Notes under the pieces: model-generated
The model's input: the letters and a program-made list of their open reading frames with translations, nothing else
The model's database searches: none
What the model was told of the DNA's origin: nothing
NCBI GenBank assembly: GCA_021815245.1
Contig: JAKAHF010000188.1
Location: 1-5,640 of the forward strand
Direction of reading: 5' to 3'
Source of the DNA: Actinomycetes bacterium
GTDB lineage: Bacteria > Actinomycetota > Thermoleophilia > RBG-16-64-13
Length of the DNA: 5,640 bases
In this document: positions 1 through 5,640 of the stretch, one piece after another
How the letters are laid out: each line of letters starts with the position of its first letter
Position numbering within the stretch: position 1 is the stretch's first letter
Program-made: the position numbers and the translations under genes

Positions 1-1
1 C

Positions 2-115
2 GAAGACATGATCATGGCCGCCACCAACGAGGCGCTGCGCTCGGCGCAGGAACTCGCCAACAAGAAGATGGGCGGCCTGACCTCGGGTCTGAACATCCCC
101 GGACTGCCGTTCTAG
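2..115 (+). CDS. ybaB: YbaB/EbfC family nucleoid-associated protein, C-terminal fragment
   Basis: This is the 3' end of a gene that enters from the left edge: 37 codons in frame, ending in TAG at 113-115. The visible peptide starts [19 protein letters not shown] and ends in GLNIPGLPF. An alanine-rich helix ([13 protein letters not shown]) followed by a Gly-rich tail closing in NIPGL(x)F is the characteristic C-terminus of YbaB/EbfC proteins. These are small (about 100-115 residue) dimeric DNA-binding proteins that coat the nucleoid. The identification rests on this tail and on recR following 31 bases later, the usual dnaX-ybaB-recR gene order. The start, the promoter and about two thirds of the protein lie outside the window. 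It is probably co-transcribed with recR. Confidence 0.9.
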   Translation, partial: EDMIMAATNEALRSAQELANKKMGGLTSGLNIPGLPF

Positions 116-146
116 GCGCCGAGTTCCGGCTGCCTCGCCTCGGCGC
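116..146 (+). promoter_or_regulatory. Perfect inverted repeat filling the ybaB-recR gap
   Basis: The 8-base arm GCGCCGAG at 116-123 is the exact reverse complement of CTCGGCGC at 139-146, with a 15-base loop between them. The first arm starts on the base after the ybaB stop codon and the second ends on the base before the recR ATG. No purine-rich Shine-Dalgarno sequence is visible upstream of recR. In mRNA this stem would cover the recR initiation region, so a plausible reading is translational coupling: a ribosome finishing ybaB melts the stem and lets recR start. The repeat is seen directly; the regulatory role is inferred. The stem has no U-tract, so it is unlikely to be a terminator. Confidence 0.5.
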
Positions 147-752
147 ATGTTCAGCCCCACCGTCCAGAGGCTCATAGACGAACTGAGCAAGCTGCCCGGG
201 ATCGGACCCAAGACCGCGCAGCGGCTGGCGTTCCATCTGCTGAAGCTGTCACCGGAGGAAGCGCTGCCTTTGGCGCACGCCCTCGTCGAGGTCAAGGAGG
301 TGGTGCGCTTCTGCCGCCAGTGCTTCAACCTCACCGAGCAGGAACTCTGCCCCATCTGCCTGGACCCCTCGCGCGACACCAGCATCATCTGCGTCGTCGA
401 GGAGCCGGGTGACATCATCAGCATCGAACGCACCCATGAGTACAAGGGGCTGTACCACGTCCTGGGCGGAGCGCTCTCGCCTCTCGACGGAATAGGCCCC
501 AACAAACTGCACTTGGCGGAGTTGTTCCAGCGGGTGCGGGAGAATGCGGTGCGGGAGGTGCTCGTGGCAACCAATCCGAACACCGCCGGTGAAGCCACGG
601 CCCTCTTCATCTCCGAGGAGCTCCGGCCGCTGACGTCGGCGGGTGGTCTTTGCATCACCCGGCCTGCCGCCGGACTACCCATGGGCGGTGACCTGGAGTA
701 TGCCGACGAGATAACCTTGGGAAGGGCGTTGCAGGGTCGCAGGGACCTCTGA
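147..752 (+). CDS. recR: Recombination mediator protein RecR
   Basis: The 201-residue product matches the usual RecR length of about 200. RecR works with RecF and RecO in the cytoplasm to load RecA onto SSB-coated single-stranded DNA at gaps. Domains in order: a helix-hairpin-helix DNA-binding region at about 6-32, with the LPGIGPKTAQRLAFHLL signature at 16-32; a four-cysteine zinc finger (C56, C59, C68, C71); a TOPRIM domain from about 78 to 170, with VVEEPGDI at 83-90, ERTHEYKGLYHVLGG at 94-108, LSPLDGIGP at 110-118 and ATNPN at 141-145; and a conserved C-terminal segment, GLPMGGDLEYADEITLGRAL, at 176-195. The start is ATG 147; there is no other in-frame start between it and the ybaB stop, and the N-terminus MFSPTVQRLIDELSKLPGIG aligns with family members. 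It has no obvious ribosome site and may be coupled to ybaB through the 116-146 hairpin. One oddity is Ala147 in the segment usually written EGEAT, so it reads AGEAT here. Confidence 0.98.
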   Translation: MFSPTVQRLIDELSKLPGIGPKTAQRLAFHLLKLSPEEALPLAHALVEVKEVVRFCRQCFNLTEQELCPICLDPSRDTSIICVVEEPGDIISIERTHEYKGLYHVLGGALSPLDGIGPNKLHLAELFQRVRENAVREVLVATNPNTAGEATALFISEELRPLTSAGGLCITRPAAGLPMGGDLEYADEITLGRALQGRRDL

Positions 753-773
753 CCTCCGGCAAGGGCCGAACCG

Positions 774-788
774 CGCGAGCGTCTCGCG
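774..788 (+). terminator. Short GC hairpin after recR, possible weak terminator
   Basis: CGCGAG at 774-779 pairs perfectly with CTCGCG at 783-788 around a 3-base loop, 21 bases past the recR stop codon. Its place suggests the end of the ybaB-recR transcript. No T-run follows (the next bases are GG and GGAGC), so it does not fit a classical intrinsic terminator, although U-less GC hairpins have been proposed as terminators in high-GC bacteria. It may equally be an mRNA 3' stabiliser or chance in a GC-rich gap. Confidence 0.3.
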
Positions 789-849
789 GGGGAGCATCCG
801 CCGCAGCCAAAACATCCCTGTCGCCATGCGAGGAAACTGCCGATAGTCC

Positions 850-855
850 TAGAAT
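850..855 (+). promoter_or_regulatory. Candidate -10 element upstream of the giant membrane protein gene
   Basis: TAGAAT matches the housekeeping -10 consensus TATAAT at five of six positions and stands out in an otherwise GC-rich gap. I do not see a convincing -35 hexamer 16-18 bases upstream, so support is thin. If real, transcription would start near 861-863, giving a leader of about 90 bases that begins with the hairpin at 863-888. Confidence 0.25.
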
Positions 856-862
856 CTGCTCC

Positions 863-888
863 TGCGGGTCTCTGTCCAGGGACCCGCA
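863..888 (+). promoter_or_regulatory. Strong hairpin in the leader of the giant membrane protein gene
   Basis: TGCGGGTC at 863-870 pairs perfectly with GACCCGCA at 881-888. The stem can be extended inward by a T-G wobble and a C-G pair (871-872 with 879-880), leaving a 6-base loop. This is the most stable inverted repeat I see in the gap. It has no following T-run. It could be a 5' leader stem that protects the mRNA, a second terminator element for recR, or a protein-binding palindrome; the sequence alone does not decide. The stem is observed and the role is inferred. Confidence 0.4.
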
Positions 889-940
889 TGCAGTTCGCCC
901 GGCACGATATCGCTGAACCTCCCGGGGGGGAATCGACTAT

Positions 941-946
941 GAGGGG
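941..946 (+). promoter_or_regulatory. Shine-Dalgarno sequence for the giant membrane protein
   Basis: GAGGGG lies six bases before the ATG at 953, which is good spacing for a ribosome site. It fixes the start: the nearest in-frame stop upstream is TGA at 914-916, and no other ATG, GTG or TTG lies in frame between that stop and 953. Confidence 0.7.
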
Positions 947-952
947 GATTCG

Positions 953-3900
953 ATGACGGTCTGCCCACTTTGTGGCGCCACGGTCCGGTCGCGATACGAA
1001 CGCTGTCCCGAATGCGATGCCCCTTGTTGGTTGAGCCGCCGTGAGGCCCGAGAGGACTTGATGGCGAGACGCAGCCTCGCCGACACCTCGACCGACACCG
1101 AGGAGCTCGCCAAGATCGAGTACCTTCTCGAAGCTCTCGACGAGGCCCACGCTCTGGGCGACCTACCGGAGTCTTCCTATCGCCTACTCACCCGACGATA
1201 CCTGGACCGCATGCGCGGTCTCGACGCCGACCTCGAGGAGTCATTTGACGACGACGAGCTGTACGACGAGGAGGACGAACCATACGACGACGAGTCGCCG
1301 GATGACGACCAGGACCTCGTCGCGACCGGTGTGCCGCCCATCGCCGAACGTCTCGTCACGCCGACTGCGTCACGATCCGCATACGACAGCTGGATCGCGC
1401 CACCGACGCCCGCAACGAGCAGACCTCCCCGAGAGCCCCGGCCTCCATCTCGTGTAGCCGCCGCTCTGCGTGACGTGCCCTGGACCGTCTGGGTCGCCCT
1501 CGCCGGCGCCCTGCTGGTCGTCGCGGCCGCCGCGGGTTTCGCGATCTACGCGTGGCCGACGCTCGCCGTGGGCATCCGCTTGGGCATATTGGTGGTCGTG
1601 ACGGCAGCATTCTATGGTGGTGGCCTCTGGCTCCGCCGGCGGTTGACGATAGTCGGCACGAGCCTTTTCGCCGTCGGCGCGGCGCTGGTGCTCATCGACG
1701 GATGGTTTCTGATCGACGCCGGGGGTCTGCGCAGTCTCTGGTGGTGGGCGCTCCTCCTGGCCATCGGCTCGGCCGTGCACTGGGGCATGGGCGTCTGGTT
1801 GCGCGTCAGGCTCTTCGTCGTGACGGGAGCCCTGGCCCAGGTGGCCTGGTGGTGGCTCCTGGGAACAGCGCTCTCGTGGCCGCTCGGGGCACGAGCCGCC
1901 ATCCTCGCCGTGGTCGGCTTGGTGTGGGCACTCGCCGCGCCCCTGGTTCGACGTGGAGCGGCCGACTCGATCGGTGTGCTCCTTGAGATCGCGGGCCCCC
2001 TCCTTGCTACCGCCGCCTGCATCGTCGGGATCGTGGGCATCGTCATCGACCCGGGCTGGAGCGGGGTCATATCCGCGCTGGTGATATCGAGTGCGGCGAC
2101 AGCGACCATCGAGCGCCAGAAGGTCGTGACAGGCGCCTGGCTGAACGAAGCGGCCGTGGTGACGCTCCTGCCTGTGCCGGTGGCTTTCCTGTCACTGCCC
2201 GGCGGACCGATCTGGCCGGCGGTCGTGCTGATGCTCATCGTGGGCGTGGCTCAACTCCTCTTGAGCGCCCGATATGGTGGCTACCTGCGGGCGGCGTCGG
2301 GCTTTTTCACGGTGCTCGCCGCTCCGTGCATGCCGGGAATCATCGGCGGAGGAAGCCAAGGCGCATGGATCGCCGTGGTCGCCTCGTGGCTGGCGCTCGG
2401 GACGCTGGCGATAGCCTTGGGGTCGGCGCGGCCGGGAACGCGCGCCCGCATGCTCGAACGAGGGTTGCGCCAGACACGCCAGACACTGCACTGGGGAGGA
2501 TGGGCCACGCTCCTCGGTGCGTCGGTGATGCAGGTCGCCGCTCTCGGCGCGGCGGAGCCGCTCATGGCCGGCAGATTGCCCTCCGATGGTGCGTTGACGC
2601 TGCTTGCCGGGGAGGCCGCCGCCGCTTGGTTGGTGGCGACGGCGGCGCGAAGCCGGATCACGCCTCCCTCATCGGAGCCCGGCATACGGCCGGCAGCCAT
2701 GTTGTTGACGGCGGCCGGTCTGGTCGGCTACGCCTACTCGCAATTCGCGGCCGTGCTTGCCGTTCACTGGATCGATCCCCATGCCGGCCATGCCTGGTAC
2801 TCCCTGGTGACGCTCTGCGTCGCGGCCGCGTGGTCGCACGCGCGCACGCTCTCCATGCGCCGACTCTTCGGCATGTCCTCGCGAGTGGCCGCCTGGATGT
2901 TCGGAATCTCCAGCATCGCATCGGTGCTCTTCGCGGTCGCCCCGGCTCTGTTCCGCTCGAGCACACCGCGACTCGGCATCGTGCTCCTGGCCGCCCTCGC
3001 CGTGCTGGTGTGGCTGCTGGAGCTGTGGCGCTTCGGCGAGCGGGTATTCGCCGCCACCGCTTCGCCGGCTCTCGCGGTCGCGGTCTACCTGGCGGCATGG
3101 AAGCTCGGAGGCCGCGGGTCGGCCGGCATCGCCACCGTGGTCGCCACCCTGATCACGCTGCCACTGCCCGGTCTGCTCGAACACCTGCGGCTACCCCGCG
3201 TTCTGCGAACGGGTGACGCGCGAGCACGCACGACGTGGACCGCTCCTTCGCTGGCCGCCGGCCTCATGGCGTCGGCCACACTGATGTCGAGACCGGTCAT
3301 CGTGTCGGCGTGCCTCCTGGCCCTTGCCGTGGCGACCGTTGCCGCCCATCTGGTCGAGCGACCGTGGCGCGAGACTCGATCGAAGTCGGATGTTTGGACC
3401 GATTGGCCTGCCGACGCCGGCCTCGCCTGCGTCGCGCTCGCTGCGATCGGCGCGTTGGTCCCCGTGGCGCGTCGATTTGGGGCACTGGAACTCGGCCTCG
3501 CTTGGGGGGTCGCCATCGTCGGCTCGCTCGCTTTCGAGGTGTGGGGGCGAATCCGATCCCGCCGTGTCGCGGTTGAGTTCGCGCTCGTTGCCTTCGCACC
3601 TCTCGTCCTCTGGGCCATCGGCGCGGCCGCTACACACGCGTCCGCCTGGAAGGGTGCCGCGGCCGTCGTGACGTCGGCCGCCGTGCTTCTGTTCACCTGG
3701 TGGCGGGGCGGGCATTCACGGGCGGTCGGCGGCAGCGCGATGTTGCTGAGCGGCCTCGTGGTGCTTGTGGTGCGGGCGTTCGGCGTAGAGAGGGCCGTCG
3801 ACGAGATCACGGTGATAGCCGGCGTAGCCCTGTTCCTTGGATTCGCCCTGCTCACGGTCGGCCTTCTCGTGCGCGCCACCGCGGGCGACGACGCCCGGCT

Positions 3901-5640
3901 GAGAGGGACGCATGATCTGCGGCGCGTCTTCTCTGTCGAGGGTTGGGTGCTCCTCACCGCCTCGACCGTCATGGCAGTGGCCGTGACTGAGTTCGGCCAA
4001 GCTCTCTGGCGCTGGGGTGACCGCCTGAGCCGTCCGGTCAGCCCCACCGTGCTCTCCTGCTTTGCCCTTCTCATCTGGATCACAGGCGCCGCCGCGCGCT
4101 GGGCCGTCGAGAGCCGCCGCGAAGCGCGGCGCGAAAGCCAGTTCACCCTGGTTCGCGACACGGCCCCCGTGATCGTGACCTATGCGCTCACTCTCTATGT
4201 CGCCGGCATTCTCGAGCGTTGGACGCGGGCCCAGGTTCCCATGACATGGATCGTTGCCGCCGTCTTCACGGCCGGTCTCGCTTGGTCTCGCTTGCGGCGA
4301 ACGATGCACAGACTGCTGGGCTGTCGCGTTGTGATCGTCGAACTGCTGTGGGCGGCGACTTCGGGCGTGCTCGCCTTGGTGATCCTCTTTGCCGCGGTCG
4401 CCGGACGACACGCCCCCGACCCTTCGGCCGGCATCTTCCTCGCGATCTGTGGGTCGGCCTGGTGCGCGGAGACGGTCCGCTTCGGCCGTGTGCACTTCAT
4501 GCCCGCGGCCTCGGCGGCGCTGGCCGCCGCGGCCGGTCTGATCACGTGGAGCCTAGCCGACGGTGCCGCGGGAGGCCTGGCGGCAGCCGTAGCCGGAGCC
4601 ATGCTCGCCCTTACTCCCATGCTGGCGAGTGGCACGGTCCGATGGCGCCTCGTGTGGTCGCTCGGAGCGGCGATCGCGGCTTTGATGGGAGTGGTCGGTG
4701 CGAGTTCGGCCGTCTGGTCGGTCACCTTGGCCCTCGCCGCGCTCTCCGCGGCCCTCGCCGGGGTGGCGCTCGCGGGTCTGCCGGTCTTTGCCGGCGCTTC
4801 GGCGTTCGTGGCGTTCGCGGCGATCTGCGGTCTCGAGGAGTGGATCGGAGCGGAGGCCTGGGTAGGCACCATCGTCGCGGTGGCGGCCGCCGCCGCGATG
4901 CTCGTACCAACAGCGATGCGGCGGACCCGTCCCCGATCGGCGCACGGCGCCGCGTGGTCGGTGGCTCTCGCGGGGGCGTTGGGACTCGCCGGCATGGTGA
5001 TTGCGACCGCCATCGAGGGCGGCATCGGCGGAGTGCTCACCTCCCCCGTGAGTTGGCTCTCAGGCGGAGCCTGGAGCGCAGCCGCCCTGCTTCTCGTGCT
5101 CGCCGGGTACTGCGCGGTTTGGTCACTCCGCGACCGAACGCGGTGGGGTCTGGTCACCGGCTACTGCCTGCTTCTCGTAGGGCTTCTCGTGCTGCTCGGC
5201 GCCGCCGAGGTGAGCATTCCGGAGGCCTACCTGACCATCACGACCGTGTGGTGCGTCGCCGCAGCCTGGTTGCTGTCACTGAGAGGCGCTCGCCGCCGCC
5301 TCGTTCTTGTGCTCGACGTCGCCGCTCTCTTCACCGGGCTGCTTGTCCCGGCGCTGCTCATGATGTTCTCTGGGTTCGGCAGGCACTCAGCGAGTCACGC
5401 GATCTGGCTCATCTGCCTGGCCGCCGCCATGGTCGGCGTGGGCATCGGGCTGCGGGTGCGGTTGTATTTCGGTTGCGGTCTCGGCGGAGTCGTGCTGGCG
5501 GCCCTGTGGCTGACCTCGTCGCAACTCTCGGCCATCCCCGCGGTGGTCGCCATCGTCGCCCTCGTGGGTGGCGCGCTGATAACGCTCGGCGCCGTCGGGG
5601 AACGTCGCCGGAAGAGCTTCGCCCAGGCGGCGAGATCGGA
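953..5640 (+). CDS. Giant zinc-ribbon polytopic membrane protein, SCO7613-like, 3' end cut by window edge
   Basis: One frame is open from ATG 953 to the right edge with no stop: 1562 full codons. The N-terminus is a zinc ribbon (C4, C7, C18, C21, with an extra C25), opening TVCPLCGATVRSRYERCPEC. A two-helix segment follows at about 50-90 (turn near G69-P72; Y76, R82-Y83 and R86 in helix two). Next come an acidic stretch at 95-121 (18 of 27 residues Asp or Glu) and a Pro/Ala/Arg-rich linker to about 176. From W177 on there are about 45-48 hydrophobic segments of 17-25 residues joined by short loops. The larger hydrophilic loops are near 493-513, 803-819, 974-997 and 1049-1068, the last containing SRREARRESQ. 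There is no signal peptide; the N-domain is presumably cytoplasmic. The segment from PEAY (1423-1426) to ERRRKS (1550-1555) resembles, from memory, the C-terminal module of actinobacterial SCO7613-type proteins, so the stop is probably close. Function is unknown; a DUF2339- or DUF2157-type membrane protein is the main alternative. Confidence in the gene is high, in the family moderate. Confidence 0.9.
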   Translation, partial: MTVCPLCGATVRSRYERCPECDAPCWLSRREAREDLMARRSLADTSTDTEELAKIEYLLEALDEAHALGDLPESSYRLLTRRYLDRMRGLDADLEESFDDDELYDEEDEPYDDESPDDDQDLVATGVPPIAERLVTPTASRSAYDSWIAPPTPATSRPPREPRPPSRVAAALRDVPWTVWVALAGALLVVAAAAGFAIYAWPTLAVGIRLGILVVVTAAFYGGGLWLRRRLTIVGTSLFAVGAALVLIDGWFLIDAGGLRSLWWWALLLAIGSAVHWGMGVWLRVRLFVVTGALAQVAWWWLLGTALSWPLGARAAILAVVGLVWALAAPLVRRGAADSIGVLLEIAGPLLATAACIVGIVGIVIDPGWSGVISALVISSAATATIERQKVVTGAWLNEAAVVTLLPVPVAFLSLPGGPIWPAVVLMLIVGVAQLLLSARYGGYLRAASGFFTVLAAPCMPGIIGGGSQGAWIAVVASWLALGTLAIALGSARPGTRARMLERGLRQTRQTLHWGGWATLLGASVMQVAALGAAEPLMAGRLPSDGALTLLAGEAAAAWLVATAARSRITPPSSEPGIRPAAMLLTAAGLVGYAYSQFAAVLAVHWIDPHAGHAWYSLVTLCVAAAWSHARTLSMRRLFGMSSRVAAWMFGISSIASVLFAVAPALFRSSTPRLGIVLLAALAVLVWLLELWRFGERVFAATASPALAVAVYLAAWKLGGRGSAGIATVVATLITLPLPGLLEHLRLPRVLRTGDARARTTWTAPSLAAGLMASATLMSRPVIVSACLLALAVATVAAHLVERPWRETRSKSDVWTDWPADAGLACVALAAIGALVPVARRFGALELGLAWGVAIVGSLAFEVWGRIRSRRVAVEFALVAFAPLVLWAIGAAATHASAWKGAAAVVTSAAVLLFTWWRGGHSRAVGGSAMLLSGLVVLVVRAFGVERAVDEITVIAGVALFLGFALLTVGLLVRATAGDDARLRGTHDLRRVFSVEGWVLLTASTVMAVAVTEFGQALWRWGDRLSRPVSPTVLSCFALLIWITGAAARWAVESRREARRESQFTLVRDTAPVIVTYALTLYVAGILERWTRAQVPMTWIVAAVFTAGLAWSRLRRTMHRLLGCRVVIVELLWAATSGVLALVILFAAVAGRHAPDPSAGIFLAICGSAWCAETVRFGRVHFMPAASAALAAAAGLITWSLADGAAGGLAAAVAGAMLALTPMLASGTVRWRLVWSLGAAIAALMGVVGASSAVWSVTLALAALSAALAGVALAGLPVFAGASAFVAFAAICGLEEWIGAEAWVGTIVAVAAAAAMLVPTAMRRTRPRSAHGAAWSVALAGALGLAGMVIATAIEGGIGGVLTSPVSWLSGGAWSAAALLLVLAGYCAVWSLRDRTRWGLVTGYCLLLVGLLVLLGAAEVSIPEAYLTITTVWCVAAAWLLSLRGARRRLVLVLDVAALFTGLLVPALLMMFSGFGRHSASHAIWLICLAAAMVGVGIGLRVRLYFGCGLGGVVLAALWLTSSQLSAIPAVVAIVALVGGALITLGAVGERRRKSFAQAARS
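4274..4293 (+). repeat. Perfect 10-base tandem duplication inside the giant gene
   Basis: GGTCTCGCTT occurs twice back to back, at 4274-4283 and 4284-4293. The reading frame passes through both copies as GLAWSRL (residues 1108-1114). Because 10 is not a multiple of 3, losing or gaining one unit would shift the frame about 450 residues before the visible end. The current two-copy state is in frame with everything downstream, so this is the intact form. Confidence 0.6.

Noticed and set aside
249..512. 87-residue open frame on the minus strand inside recR
   Set aside because: recR on the plus strand is certain; this is its antisense shadow.
757..768. CGGC/GCCG inverted repeat just after recR
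   Set aside because: Only a 4-base stem with a 4-base loop and no T-run; expected by chance at this base composition.
753..952. Possible tRNA, small RNA, CRISPR or mobile-element end in the recR-downstream gap
   Set aside because: No cloverleaf, repeat-spacer pattern, or terminal inverted or direct repeats seen; only the hairpins and start signals already listed.
1612..2238. 208-residue open frame on the minus strand
   Set aside because: Antisense to membrane segments of the giant protein; Thr/Ala/Pro/Arg-rich with no motif.
2326..3216. 296-residue open frame on the plus strand in another frame
   Set aside because: It overlaps the giant frame out of register and reads as Arg/Gly/His/Pro-rich sequence; the overlapping frame gives clear membrane segments throughout the same bases.
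3085..4161. 358-residue open frame on the minus strand
   Set aside because: It lies wholly antisense to the giant membrane protein frame. Its product is rich in Arg, Ala, Thr, Ser and Pro, with no domain or hydrophobic pattern, as expected from reading GC-rich codons backwards.
3716..4495. 259-residue open frame on the minus strand
   Set aside because: Antisense shadow with a charged, Gly/Arg/Asp/His-rich translation and no family resemblance.
4195..5157. 320-residue open frame on the minus strand
   Set aside because: Antisense to the same gene; Ala/Arg/Pro/Thr-rich low-complexity translation, no recognisable motif and no ribosome site judged convincing.

Overview
The window is GC-rich (roughly two thirds G+C by eye), with strong G/C preference at third codon positions. 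All recognisable genes lie on the + strand. The layout is the end of ybaB/ebfC, a complete recR, a 200-base non-coding gap, and then one very long open frame that runs off the right edge. The ybaB-recR pair is the common bacterial arrangement downstream of dnaX. The base composition, and the kind of giant membrane protein next to recR, suggest a high-GC, actinobacteria-like organism. RecR keeps some features (TNPN in the TOPRIM domain, KLPGIGPKTAQRLAFHLL at the N-terminus) that I associate more with deep-branching or non-model lineages than with Streptomyces or Mycobacterium. Lineage assignment is inference only.

Region by region: bases 2-115 hold the last 37 codons of the nucleoid-associated protein YbaB. 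Bases 116-146 are a perfect inverted repeat that exactly fills the gap between the ybaB stop and the recR start. Bases 147-752 encode a full-length RecR (zinc finger plus TOPRIM) for recombinational repair. Bases 753-952 are non-coding, with two GC-rich hairpins, a possible -10 element, a G7 run and a clear Shine-Dalgarno sequence.

From 953 to the right edge (5640) a single unbroken frame encodes at least 1562 residues: an N-terminal CxxC...CxxC zinc ribbon, a short two-helix region, an intensely acidic stretch, a proline-rich linker, and about 45-48 consecutive hydrophobic segments. The last ~140 residues look like the C-terminal module of the actinobacterial SCO7613-type giant membrane proteins as I remember them, and the window probably stops shortly before the natural end. 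This protein occupies 83% of the window and is its most interesting content; its function is not known. The many other open frames across it on both strands are arginine-, proline- and alanine-rich shadows of this gene.

ybaB and recR probably form one transcription unit linked to DNA repair. The giant membrane protein has its own leader and ribosome site and is probably transcribed separately; nothing in the sequence ties it to recombination.
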